From Eubacteriaceae bacterium UBA4266 (GTDB taxonomy: Bacteria > Bacillota > Clostridia > Eubacteriales > Eubacteriaceae): a stretch of 34,609 nucleotides of DNA. This document shows positions 24,825 through 34,609 of this stretch, piece by piece. Location of the stretch: contig DGWE01000086.1 of NCBI GenBank assembly GCA_002396065.1, positions 1 to 34,609 of the forward strand. The letters are read 5' to 3'. Numbering within the stretch: the first letter of the stretch is position 1; the number at the start of each line of letters is the position of its first letter. Under the pieces are notes generated by a model. That model saw nothing but the letters and a program-made list of their open reading frames with translations, was not told the origin of the DNA and made no database searches. Made by a program: the position numbers and the translations under genes.

Positions 24825-24851
24825 ACCTCATATCGAAAAACGGAGAAAAAT

Positions 24852-26216
24852 GTGGAAGAATCTATAAACGAAATATGGGAAAAAGCGCTCAGCTCCATTG
24901 AAGAGGAAATGCCATTTGTCAGCTTCACCACCTGGTTTGAACCCCTCAAACCTGTGGCTATCCGTGGCAATAAATTTTATCTTCAGGTCCCAAATTCCAG
25001 TAAATTTAACAAATCGGTTCTCGAAAACCGGCACAAGGACTTGATCAGCAACGCCCTGTCCTTTGCGATGAACAAAAAAAATATTGAAGCCTGCTTTATA
25101 TTTGATGAAAGCGAAATCGACGAATTGGAAGACAGTGTCGAATCCGACAAGCCGAATAAATCCAAACCGGTGGAGACACCGCCGATTAACAACAGCTCCG
25201 GCATCAATCCAAAGTACACCTTTGAACGCTTCGTCATCGGCGAAAACAACCGCTTCGCCCACGCGGCCTGCGTCGCCGTCGCAGAAGCCCCGTCGGAACA
25301 GTACAACCCGCTGTTTATCTACGGCGGCGTCGGTCTCGGCAAAACCCACTTGATGCAGGCCATCGGCAATTACATCATGACCTACACCCCGGAAAAGAAG
25401 GTAGTGTACGTGTCCTGCGAAACCTTCACCAACGAATTCATCGACGCGATCCAAAACAAGAGCAACACGTCCTTTAGAAACCGCTACCGCAATGTCGATA
25501 TCCTGCTCATCGACGATATCCAGTTTTTGTCCGGCAAGGAAGGAACCCAGGAAGAATTCTTCCATACCTTTAACGCGCTGCACGACGAAGACAAGCAGAT
25601 CGTCATCAGCTCAGACCGGCCGCCGCGGGAAATTCCGAAGCTGGCCGAACGGCTGCGCAGCCGATTCGAAATGGGCCTGATCACCGACATTTCCGCGCCG
25701 AACTTTGAAACCCGAATGGCGATTTTGAGAAAAAAGGCTGAAACTTATAAAGAAGAAATCCCAGACGACGTCCTCAGCTTTATCGCCAACAACATCCATT
25801 CCAACATCCGTGAGCTGGAAGGTGCACTGACCACCGTCGTCGCCTACTCCAAGCTGCACGGCGAAAAGATTTCCCTCGATTTCGCGAAGGAATCCCTGGC
25901 CGATCTGTTCGTCTCAAAGCAGCACGAAATCAACGCCGACTACATCAAGGAAATCACCGCCAAGTACTTCAACACCACCGTCGAAGACATGAACAGCAAG
26001 AAGCGGACGAAGGCCGTCACGACTCCGCGCCAGGTCGCCATGTATCTATGTCGGGAAATGACCTCGATGTCTCTGCCCGCCATCGGCGAAGCTTTCGGCG
26101 GACGCGACCACTCGACGGTCATTCACGGCTGCCAGAAAATCAGCGAAAATATCGAAAAAAACACCGACTTCAAAAATCTGGTGCTGCGGATCCAAAGCGA
26201 AATCAAAGGCGAATAA
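24852..26216 (+). CDS. dnaA: Chromosomal replication initiator DnaA
   Basis: DnaA binds DnaA boxes, forms an ATP filament and melts the origin. The start is GTG 24852, because GGAG sits six bases upstream and the protein then begins [13 protein letters not shown], the usual domain I opening; it gives 454 residues. A short, Asp/Ser/Pro-rich linker forms domain II (about 85-120). Domain III has Walker A GGVGLGKT (158-165) and Walker B IDDIQF (220-225), and domain IV ends with the DnaA signature [15 protein letters not shown]. It is followed by an origin segment and dnaN. Confidence 0.98.
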   Translation: MEESINEIWEKALSSIEEEMPFVSFTTWFEPLKPVAIRGNKFYLQVPNSSKFNKSVLENRHKDLISNALSFAMNKKNIEACFIFDESEIDELEDSVESDKPNKSKPVETPPINNSSGINPKYTFERFVIGENNRFAHAACVAVAEAPSEQYNPLFIYGGVGLGKTHLMQAIGNYIMTYTPEKKVVYVSCETFTNEFIDAIQNKSNTSFRNRYRNVDILLIDDIQFLSGKEGTQEEFFHTFNALHDEDKQIVISSDRPPREIPKLAERLRSRFEMGLITDISAPNFETRMAILRKKAETYKEEIPDDVLSFIANNIHSNIRELEGALTTVVAYSKLHGEKISLDFAKESLADLFVSKQHEINADYIKEITAKYFNTTVEDMNSKKRTKAVTTPRQVAMYLCREMTSMSLPAIGEAFGGRDHSTVIHGCQKISENIEKNTDFKNLVLRIQSEIKGE

Positions 26217-26309
26217 TCCCCAAGCTGAAGACAGTTTTCCACAGCCTTTACACATGTGGACACACAGATTTGATTGACGTCATTGGGCGTCATTCTGGGG
26301 AAAAATCAG

Positions 26310-26318
26310 TTATCCACA
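26310..26318 (+). promoter_or_regulatory. DnaA box next to the unwinding region
   Basis: Exact TTATCCACA, 13 bases from the trinucleotide run. Confidence 0.9.
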
Positions 26319-26331
26319 GCTTAAACAGGTT

Positions 26332-26349
26332 CTATCATTATTATTACTA
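26332..26349 (+). promoter_or_regulatory. DnaA-trio-like element
   Basis: The plus strand reads as triplets CTA TCA TTA TTA TTA CTA, so the opposite strand reads 3'-GAT AGT AAT AAT AAT GAT-5', close to the known DnaA-trio pattern (3'-GAT repeats with A/G variation). It is followed by an AT-only stretch. The match is by eye. Confidence 0.6.
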
Positions 26350-26395
26350 AAATAAATTAATATTTATACAATGCAACCCAAACAAGGAGCACACT

Positions 26396-27505
26396 ATGAA
26401 ATTCGATTGTTCTAAAGCCGATCTCGTCCACGCCCTGGCGATCGCATCCAAGGGCGTCGCCCGCAAAACCACGATGCCGATTCTCGAAGGCGTATTAATG
26501 GAAGCGACCGATCAAAAAATCGTGCTGACCTCCACCAATCTGGAAATCAGTGTCAAAACGACACTGCCCGCCCACATCGAACAGGACGGCGCCATCATTC
26601 TGCAGTCCAACTTTCTTTCGGACTTGGTCCGCAGACTTTCAGGAGATGACATCTACTTTGAAAGCGCCGGCAAGGACACGTTAAAAATGACGTGTCAGCT
26701 TTCGACCTACACGATCAAGGGCATGTCGCCGGAAGACTTCCCGGCCTTCCCGGAAATCATCGATGATTACACCTTCTCGATCAAGGCCGAAACCCTCTAC
26801 GACCTGATCCGCGGGACGATTTTCTCCGTTGCCCTGAAGGAAAACATTCCGGTGCTCACGGGCCTGAAGCTCGAGCTGGAGGATGACCGCATCACAGTCG
26901 TAGCCCTCGATGGCTATCGGCTGGCGCTGCGCCGCGGCAAGCTCTCCCAACCGATCAACCAGCCAGTCTCGATCATCGTGCCGGGCAAGAGCATGACCGA
27001 GCTTGAAAAAATGCTTTCCGGCGTCGACGACGACATCCAGGTGAACCTGTCAAAATCGCAGATTTTCTTCACGATCGGCGACACGCAGTTCACTTCCCGC
27101 CTGCTCGAAGGGGAATTCATCAATTATCAGCACATCATTCCAAAAGACACCAATACGGAAATCACGCTGAGCCGCAAGGAACTGCTCGACAGTACCGAAC
27201 GCGCCGCGCTGCTCGCTCGGGAAGGCAAAAACAATTTAATCAAGCTGGACATCGGCATCGACGAGCTGACGCTGACCTCCAACGCGGACATCGGCGAAGT
27301 GCACGAAGTCATCCCGATTCAGAAAACCGGCGACGACCTGCGCATCGCCTTCAACTCGAAATTCATCATCGACGCGCTGCGCGCCATCTCCGAAGACACC
27401 ATCACGATCCGTCTGACCAATCCCGTCGGGCCGGCGCTGATTGTCGGCGACGACGAAAGCTTCATCACGCTGATTCTGCCAGTCCGCGTGTCCGACGATA
27501 TGTAA
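26396..27505 (+). CDS. dnaN: DNA polymerase III sliding clamp (beta subunit)
   Basis: The clamp tethers the polymerase to DNA. It has 369 residues in three repeats of the clamp fold. The start MKFDCSKADLVHAL, the central LKLELEDDRITVVALDGYRLALRR block and the C-terminal end ITLILPVRV are typical. AAGGAG lies seven bases upstream. It has its own terminator at 27586-27637, so it may be expressed with dnaA by read-through but not further downstream. Confidence 0.98.
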   Translation: MKFDCSKADLVHALAIASKGVARKTTMPILEGVLMEATDQKIVLTSTNLEISVKTTLPAHIEQDGAIILQSNFLSDLVRRLSGDDIYFESAGKDTLKMTCQLSTYTIKGMSPEDFPAFPEIIDDYTFSIKAETLYDLIRGTIFSVALKENIPVLTGLKLELEDDRITVVALDGYRLALRRGKLSQPINQPVSIIVPGKSMTELEKMLSGVDDDIQVNLSKSQIFFTIGDTQFTSRLLEGEFINYQHIIPKDTNTEITLSRKELLDSTERAALLAREGKNNLIKLDIGIDELTLTSNADIGEVHEVIPIQKTGDDLRIAFNSKFIIDALRAISEDTITIRLTNPVGPALIVGDDESFITLILPVRVSDDM

Positions 27506-27585
27506 AGCCAAAGGGCTTACAATTATAGAGAAGCGGTTCAATTAACTTTGAATTAAAATCCGAAAAAGATAAACTGAAAAAACCG

Positions 27586-27637
27586 AGAGAATTTGCATGA
27601 AAGCCTTTGAAAGCGCGTGCAAATTCTCTTTTTATTT
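27586..27637 (+). terminator. Terminator after dnaN
   Basis: A 12-bp perfect stem (27586-27597 with 27618-27629) with a 20-base loop is followed by TTTTTATTT. It lies about 80 bases after the dnaN stop. Confidence 0.85.
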
Positions 27638-27774
27638 GATATAATAAGGCCCAGCCCTTTTTATGACGATTTGAGAGCGAAAAAAGCATTTTTCAGCCCG
27701 ATAAAAAATTTTTCTAAGAAAAAAAGGGTGCAAGTTATAAATCTTGAAATTAAGGATAAAAAAAGAAGTTTAAG
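27638..27774 (+). promoter_or_regulatory. Leader of the S4-recF-gyrB-gyrA group, with a -10 box
   Basis: TATAAT at 27640-27645 directly follows the dnaN terminator; the -35 (GTGCAA, 27617-27622) overlaps the terminator stem and is poor. The remaining 129 bases are A/T-block rich, and CCCTTTTT can pair with AAAAAGGG. The ribosome site of the first gene is weak (AAGAAG). Promoter assignment is tentative. Confidence 0.4.
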
Positions 27775-28002
27775 ATGAAAACCATTCAGATTTATTCCAA
27801 ATTCATTAAATTGGACCAGCTGTTGAAATTCGCCGGTGTCGCCGAGAGCGGTTCCGTCGCGAAGGCGATGATTTTAGACGAAATGGTCACGGTCAACGGC
27901 GAGGTCGTCACAGCCCGGGGCAAGAAAATCTACCCGGGGGATCGAATCGAAGTGGAAGGACTCGGCGAGGCCCTTGAAGTCACGGCCGAAGACACGCCAT
28001 GA
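27775..28002 (+). CDS. S4-domain RNA-binding protein (YaaA-like)
   Basis: A 75-residue S4-type RNA-binding protein of the YaaA family encoded between dnaN and recF in Firmicutes, thought to act in ribosome assembly. The S4 pattern is clear: FIKLDQLLKFAGVAESGSVAKAMI followed by VTVNGEVVTARGKKIYPGDRIEV. Its stop overlaps the recF ATG (ATGA, 27999-28002). Confidence 0.93.
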   Translation: MKTIQIYSKFIKLDQLLKFAGVAESGSVAKAMILDEMVTVNGEVVTARGKKIYPGDRIEVEGLGEALEVTAEDTP

Positions 28003-29114
28003 TCGTCAAGCGGCTGTCGCTTCGCCATTTCCGCAACTACCGGGACGAAACCTTTGAGTTGTCGCCGCGCATCAACGTGATCACCGGCGCCAATGCCCAG
28101 GGCAAGACCAACATGCTCGAGGGCTTGTTTCTGCTCTCCCGCGGCTATTCCCACCGGACGAATCACACCGCCGATCTGATGATGCAGGGGGATGCGAGTC
28201 TCAACGGCTTCGCGGTTGAGGCGGAGGCCGAAACCAAGGGCATTCACCATCGGCTCGCCCTTCAGGTCAAGGACGGCCACAAGACGTGGGTTGTGGACGG
28301 CCATTCGAGCCGGCGCCAGCGGGACGTGCATAAGCTTTTGCACACCATTCTCTTCGAACCCGACGATCTGCGCATCGTCAAGGCCGGTCCGGCGCGCCGC
28401 CGTCAATTCATCGACGAGGAAATCAGCGGCTACCTGCCCGGTTATCTGCCGGTGCTCAAAAATTACAAAAAGGCGCTGTCCCAGCGCAACGCCCTGCTCA
28501 AGGAGATCAGGCGCTCGCCGTCGATGGCGGTGCTTTTAGAGGGTTGGGACGAGCAGCTCGTCGAAAACGGCGCCAAGCTCGTCGTCTACCGCCTGGCCTA
28601 TTTGAAACGGCTCAACGAGACGGCCAAGGCGCTCCACGCTTCCCTATCCGATCATAGAGAGCAGCTGAGCCTGAGCTATTCGAGCAATTTGATCGCCGAA
28701 GCGGCGGATCAGACCGCGATTCAAAAGCGATTTGCCGAAAAATTGAAGGCCGGCCGAGACGAGGATATTGCCAAGGGCTCGACCGTCTGCGGCCCCCACG
28801 TCGACGATCTGCTGATCGCGATCGACGGGATGGAGGCGCGGAAGTTTGCGTCCCAGGGGCAGCAGCGCACCGCGGCCATCGCGCTGAAGCTTTCACAGAT
28901 TGACATTTACCAAAAGATGACCGGCGACTGGCCTATCGTGCTCCTCGACGACATTTTGTCGGAGCTGGACGACCGGCGTCAGGAGAAGATTCTCGAGATC
29001 CTCGGTCAGACCCAGGCGCTGATCACCTGTACAGACAGCCGGTTTGCAGACCGGTATCCGGAGGAGATGAAGCGCATCGTGACCGTGCAGAACGGCCATC
29101 AAATTTCACAATAA
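27999..29114 (+). CDS. recF: DNA replication/repair protein RecF
   Basis: RecF is an SMC-like ATPase that loads RecA at single-strand gaps. It has 371 residues, with Walker A GANAQGKTN (30-38), the coiled arm region, and a C-terminal signature and Walker B segment around LLDDILSELDDRRQ. It is translationally coupled to the S4 gene and precedes gyrB by 55 bases. Confidence 0.97.
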   Translation: MIVKRLSLRHFRNYRDETFELSPRINVITGANAQGKTNMLEGLFLLSRGYSHRTNHTADLMMQGDASLNGFAVEAEAETKGIHHRLALQVKDGHKTWVVDGHSSRRQRDVHKLLHTILFEPDDLRIVKAGPARRRQFIDEEISGYLPGYLPVLKNYKKALSQRNALLKEIRRSPSMAVLLEGWDEQLVENGAKLVVYRLAYLKRLNETAKALHASLSDHREQLSLSYSSNLIAEAADQTAIQKRFAEKLKAGRDEDIAKGSTVCGPHVDDLLIAIDGMEARKFASQGQQRTAAIALKLSQIDIYQKMTGDWPIVLLDDILSELDDRRQEKILEILGQTQALITCTDSRFADRYPEEMKRIVTVQNGHQISQ

Positions 29115-29118
29115 ATGA

Positions 29119-31089
<1,971 letters not shown>

Positions 31090-31111
31090 GCAAGGATAGA
31101 AAAGATAGAGT

Positions 31112-33631
31112 ATGGACAATAACGAAAACAATCAAATGACACCAGTGGCGAAGAACCTGCGAGACGTCAAAATCGAAGACGAAATGAAGAACTGCTACAT
31201 CGATTACGCGATGAGCGTCATCATCGGGCGGGCTCTTCCTGACGTCAGAGACGGTCTCAAACCGGTCCACCGCCGCATCCTTTACGCGATGTACCAAATG
31301 GGCATGACGCCGGACAAGCCCTTCAGAAAATCGGCGCGTATCGTCGGGGAAGTTCTGGGGAAATACCACCCCCACGGCGACTCCTCGGTTTACGACGCGA
31401 TGGTCCGCATGGCCCAGGATTTCTCTACCCGCTACCTGACGGTTAACGGCCAAGGGAACTTCGGCTCCATCGACGGCGACGGCGCCGCCGCCATGCGTTA
31501 CACCGAAGCGAAGATGACCAAGGTCGGCGTCGAAATGCTCCGGGACATCAACAAGGACACCGTCGACTTCATCGACAACTTCGACGGCTCAGAACAGGAA
31601 CCGTCGGTGCTGCCGGCGCGTTTCCCTCACCTTTTGGCCAACGGCTCTCAGGGGATCGCCGTCGGGATGGCGACGAACATTCCGCCTCACAACCTCGGCG
31701 AAATCTGTGACGGGACCATCGCCTACATCGACAACCCGGACATTACCGTCGACGAGCTGATGCAGACGATCAAGGGACCGGACTTCCCGACCGCCGGGGT
31801 CATCCTCGGCAAGAGCGGCATCCGCGACGCCTACAGCACCGGCCGCGGCCGCATCAAGGTCCGCTCCAAGGTCGACATTCAGCAGACCAAGCGGGGCAAG
31901 CAGCAGATCATCGTCTCCGAGCTGCCCTACATGGTCAACAAGGCGAAGCTGATTCAGAAAATCGCTGAGCTCGTCAAGGACAAGACCGTCGAAGGCATTA
32001 CGGACATCCGCGACGAAACGGACCTGAAGCACGGCATCCGCATCGTCATCGATTTGAAGCGGGATACCAACGCGACGATCATCTTGAACCAGCTGTACAA
32101 ACACACCCAGCTCCAGGACACCTACGGCGTGATCATGCTGGCGCTGGTGGACGGTCAGCCGAAGGTTTTGAACCTGAAGCAGATCCTCTACTATTACGTC
32201 GAACACCAGAAGGAAGTGGTGGTCCGCCGGACGAAATTCGACCTGAAGAAGGCCGAAGCCCGAGCCCACATTTTGGAAGGCTACCGGATCGCCCTCGACA
32301 ACATCGACGCGGTCATTAAAATCATCCGCGAATCCCACGACGCGAAAATCGCGAAGGCCCGCTTGATGGACAATTTCACGCTGACCGATATCCAGGCCCA
32401 GGCCATTTTGGACATGCGTCTGCAGCGCCTGACCGGTCTCGAACGTGAAAAGATCGAAGAAGAATACGCGGCATTGACGAAGAAGATCGCCGAATACCGG
32501 GCAATTCTCGCCGACGAAAGTCTCGTCCTCGGCATCATCAAGGATCAGCTGGTCGAACTCAAGGAACAGTACGGCGACGCGCGCCGCACCTCCTTCGACG
32601 TCGATATCGACGATTTCGACATGGAAGACCTGATCAAGGAAGAAGAAGTCGTGGTCACGATGACCCACATCGGCTACGTCAAGCGCATCCCGGCCGACAC
32701 CTACCGCTCACAGCGGCGCGGCGGCAAGGGCATCTCGGCGCTCTCGACCCGGGAAAACGATTTTATCGAGCACTTATTCACCTGCTCGTCCCACGACGAT
32801 CTGCTCTTCTTCACGAACAAGGGCAAGTACTACAATCTGAAGGCTTACGAAATCCCCGAAGGCGGCCGCACCGCCAGAGGGACGGCGATCGTCAACATCC
32901 TCGATCTGGACAGCGATGAAAACATCACGACGATGATTCAGATCAAGGATTTCGAAGAACCGAACAAATACCTGACGATGGCCACGAAGATGGGGCTGAT
33001 CAAGAAGACGCCGCTGTCCGACTACTCGTCGAGCCGGAGAAACGGCATCAACGGCATCAAGCTCAAGGAAGGCGACGAGCTCATCAACGTGCGCATCGCC
33101 GACGACACCGAAGACGTGGTGATGGGCACCCACGAAGGGTACGCGATCCGCTTCCACGTCAAGGACGTCCGCCCCACCGGGCGCACCTCGATGGGCGTCC
33201 GCGGCATCGCGCTGCGGCCTGACGACGCGGTGGTCGGCATGGACATTCTGTCCGAAGACTGCAAGGTGCTCTGTGTCGCTGAAAAGGGCTACGGCAAGCG
33301 CACCTCCGGGGATGAATACCGCATTCAGAACCGCGGCGGCAAGGGCGTGCAGACCTACAAGTGCTCGAAGAAGACGGGCAAACTCGTCGGCTTCAACGTC
33401 ATCGAGGACGGCGGCGAAATCATGATGATCAACAACGAAGGCGTCGTGATCAAGCTGAAGACCGACGACATCACCCAAATTGGCCGCTTGACTCAGGGCA
33501 CACGCCTGATGCGCCTGAAGGGCGACGAACGCATCGCGACGATCTGCAAGGTGCAGAACGAAGAACCGGCAGACGATGACGACGACGCAGCGGAAGAACA
33601 GGTCAACATGCTGTCTGACAGCGAAAAATAA
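31112..33631 (+). CDS. gyrA: DNA gyrase subunit A
   Basis: This is the DNA-breaking subunit. It has 839 residues: the winged-helix/tower part with catalytic Tyr130 in AAAMRYTE, the coiled-coil gate, and a six-bladed beta-pinwheel with the GyrA box QRRGGKG (about 536-542), which marks gyrase rather than topo IV. In the quinolone region the aligned residues are Ser91 and Asp95 (E. coli Ser83 and Asp87), the susceptible type. The tail is Asp-rich. It follows gyrB by 22 bases with a weak purine-rich ribosome site. Confidence 0.98.
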   Translation: MDNNENNQMTPVAKNLRDVKIEDEMKNCYIDYAMSVIIGRALPDVRDGLKPVHRRILYAMYQMGMTPDKPFRKSARIVGEVLGKYHPHGDSSVYDAMVRMAQDFSTRYLTVNGQGNFGSIDGDGAAAMRYTEAKMTKVGVEMLRDINKDTVDFIDNFDGSEQEPSVLPARFPHLLANGSQGIAVGMATNIPPHNLGEICDGTIAYIDNPDITVDELMQTIKGPDFPTAGVILGKSGIRDAYSTGRGRIKVRSKVDIQQTKRGKQQIIVSELPYMVNKAKLIQKIAELVKDKTVEGITDIRDETDLKHGIRIVIDLKRDTNATIILNQLYKHTQLQDTYGVIMLALVDGQPKVLNLKQILYYYVEHQKEVVVRRTKFDLKKAEARAHILEGYRIALDNIDAVIKIIRESHDAKIAKARLMDNFTLTDIQAQAILDMRLQRLTGLEREKIEEEYAALTKKIAEYRAILADESLVLGIIKDQLVELKEQYGDARRTSFDVDIDDFDMEDLIKEEEVVVTMTHIGYVKRIPADTYRSQRRGGKGISALSTRENDFIEHLFTCSSHDDLLFFTNKGKYYNLKAYEIPEGGRTARGTAIVNILDLDSDENITTMIQIKDFEEPNKYLTMATKMGLIKKTPLSDYSSSRRNGINGIKLKEGDELINVRIADDTEDVVMGTHEGYAIRFHVKDVRPTGRTSMGVRGIALRPDDAVVGMDILSEDCKVLCVAEKGYGKRTSGDEYRIQNRGGKGVQTYKCSKKTGKLVGFNVIEDGGEIMMINNEGVVIKLKTDDITQIGRLTQGTRLMRLKGDERIATICKVQNEEPADDDDDAAEEQVNMLSDSEK

Positions 33632-33651
33632 ATTAAAAAGGAACACGAACC

Positions 33652-34302
33652 ATGCAAACACTTATTTCCATTTCGATGCTCAGCGCGGATTTCACCCGCT
33701 TAGGCGAACATTTGAAGGAAGCGGAAGCGGCCGGCACCGACTGGCTGCACGTGGACATCATGGACGGCCATTTTGTGCCGAACATCACCATGGGGCCGGA
33801 TCAGGTGGCGCAGCTCAGACAATCTGTCGATCTGCCCTTTGACGTCCATTTGATGATCACCCACCCGCTGGACTACATCGAACGCTTCGCGAAGGCCGGC
33901 GCCGACACGATTACCGTCCACGTCGAATGCGACGACGATACCGACGCCTGCCTCGATTTAATCGAAAAGCTCGGCTGCCATCCGGCAGTGGTCATCTCTC
34001 CGGAAACGCCAGTGGACGCGGTGAAGCCTTACCTCGACCGCGTCGACATGGTGCTGGTCATGGGGGTTCACCCGGGATTCGGCGGCCAGTCTTACATTCC
34101 GGAAACCACCGAACGGCTCAAGGCCATCCGCGGCATGATTGACGCCTCTGGCCGGGATATCCGTCTGGAAGTGGACGGCGGGGTCAATTTCGATACTCTG
34201 CCGGAAATCCTCGAAGCCGGCGCTGACACCATCGTCTCCGGCTCCTGCCTGTTCAAGGGTGACATTCAGGCGAATATTGAAAAGTTTAAACAATTGTTCT
34301 AA
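33652..34302 (+). CDS. rpe: Ribulose-phosphate 3-epimerase
   Basis: The enzyme interconverts ribulose 5-phosphate and xylulose 5-phosphate in the pentose phosphate pathway. It has 216 residues in a TIM barrel. Expected catalytic/metal sites are kept: SISMLSADF, HVDIMDGHFVPN (metal His and catalytic Asp), DVHLMI (metal His), GFGGQ phosphate loop and EVDGG (catalytic Asp). AAAAAGGAA lies upstream. It follows gyrA by 20 bases and has its own terminator. Confidence 0.96.
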   Translation: MQTLISISMLSADFTRLGEHLKEAEAAGTDWLHVDIMDGHFVPNITMGPDQVAQLRQSVDLPFDVHLMITHPLDYIERFAKAGADTITVHVECDDDTDACLDLIEKLGCHPAVVISPETPVDAVKPYLDRVDMVLVMGVHPGFGGQSYIPETTERLKAIRGMIDASGRDIRLEVDGGVNFDTLPEILEAGADTIVSGSCLFKGDIQANIEKFKQLF

Positions 34303-34320
34303 GGGGATTAAACGCATTGA

Positions 34321-34350
34321 AGCGGTCTGCTGCGGCAGGCCGCTTTTTTG
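34321..34350 (+). terminator. Terminator after rpe
   Basis: A 10-bp stem with one G-U pair (34321-34330 with 34335-34344, loop TGCG) is followed by six T. Confidence 0.9.
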
Positions 34351-34481
34351 CTGCAATAAATGAAGTGAACGAACGAGGTGAAAGAACGGGTTTTGAATGA
34401 TTTTTGCTGTTTTACGGTTCCCTCACCCCTCTTTAATGGCGTAAAATAAAAACAAAATTTCTAAAAGGCGGTGGCAGTGGG

Positions 34482-34609
34482 ATGCGGAAGGGCGAGATGA
34501 AAAATGCAGCGATGGTGATTTTGGCGGGGTGTCTGTGGGGCGTGATTTCGATTTTCGTGCGGCAGCTCAACGCGCTGGGGATCACGGCGATGGAATGCGT
34601 GGCGATTCG
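34482..34609 (+). CDS. EamA/DMT-family transporter, N-terminus only
   Basis: Forty-two codons run off the window end. They read a short basic start, then MVILAGCLWGVISIFVRQLNALG, typical of the first helix of an EamA (drug/metabolite transporter) protein. The ATG at 34482 or the one at 34497 could be the start; the latter has a GGAAGGG just upstream. Substrate is unknown. I see no clear promoter in the 131 bases after the rpe terminator. Confidence 0.7.
   Translation, partial: MRKGEMKNAAMVILAGCLWGVISIFVRQLNALGITAMECVAI

Larger units (their letters stand above)
24468..24851. other. oriC part 1: rpmH-dnaA intergenic region
   Basis: This 384-base AT-rich gap holds divergent promoters for rpmH (minus) and dnaA (plus), and four exact DnaA boxes (TTATCCACA) at 24681-24689, 24703-24711 (minus), 24778-24786 and 24816-24824. 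Near-matches lie at 24725-24733, 24610-24618 and 24851-24859. Because the boxes lie downstream of the dnaA promoter, in its leader, DnaA autorepression is likely. The upstream GTG at 24789 is not taken as the dnaA start. Confidence 0.85.
26217..26395. other. oriC part 2: dnaA-dnaN intergenic region
   Basis: This 179-base gap holds an exact DnaA box (26310-26318), a near-match TTTTCCACA (26235-26243) and weaker candidates (26246-26254, 26255-26263). Then come a trinucleotide run (26332-26349) and the AT-rich stretch to 26370. The order box, spacer, trio run, AT-rich DNA matches known basal unwinding regions of Firmicutes. It is the most probable melting site. Confidence 0.8.

Noticed and set aside
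24789..24851. Upstream GTG start for dnaA
   Set aside because: It would add 21 residues unlike any DnaA and lies amid DnaA boxes; GTG 24852 has a good GGAG and fits domain I.

Overview
This window is the replication-origin region of a Firmicute chromosome. The genes run away from a dnaA-centred origin at about 24.5-26.4 kb. Gene order matches the Bacillus/Clostridia origin: rpmH-rnpA-yidD-yidC-jag-mnmE-mnmG-rsmG-noc-parA-parB on the minus strand to the left, and dnaN-S4 protein-recF-gyrB-gyrA on the plus strand to the right. The Clostridia-type sufC-sufB order, the clostridial YidC without a lipoprotein signal, DUF951, a GC-rich coding bias and the absence of any outer-membrane gene suggest an anaerobic member of class Clostridia, possibly Eubacteriaceae. 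Genus is a guess. No rRNA, tRNA, insertion sequence, prophage or CRISPR array is visible.

Left arm, read away from the origin (minus strand). (1) rpmH has a consensus promoter and is separated by a hairpin from rnpA, yidD, yidC and jag, a ribosome, RNase P and membrane-insertion cluster that ends at a strong terminator. (2) mnmE, mnmG and rsmG (tRNA and rRNA modification) lead into noc, parA, parB and an unrecognised five-helix membrane protein, which ends at a terminator. Two perfect parS palindromes lie here, one inside mnmE and one just upstream of noc. (3) mscS and DUF951 overlap. (4) rpsF-ssb-rpsR has its own promoter and a structured leader, and shares a bidirectional terminator with acyP, the only head-on gene in the left arm. 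(5) yybS-like, gdpP, rplI, dnaB and rsmI form the c-di-AMP/replicative-helicase cluster. An exact match to the Noc-binding consensus lies inside rsmI. (6) metG has its own strong promoter. (7) A two-domain PPK2. (8) sufC-sufB, with sufB cut by the window edge.

Right arm (plus strand): dnaN with its terminator, an S4-domain protein overlapping recF, gyrB, gyrA, rpe with a terminator, and the first codons of an EamA-type transporter cut by the window end.

The origin looks bipartite. Consensus DnaA boxes flank dnaA on both sides, and the dnaA-dnaN gap carries a box, a DnaA-trio-like run and an AT-rich stretch. Together with ParA/ParB/parS and Noc/NBS, the window holds a near-complete initiation, segregation and nucleoid-occlusion module. 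I see no clearly new system. The most open item is the membrane protein downstream of parB. The most informative signal is the exact Noc-site palindrome in rsmI, paired with Noc-type specificity residues in the second ParB-like protein.
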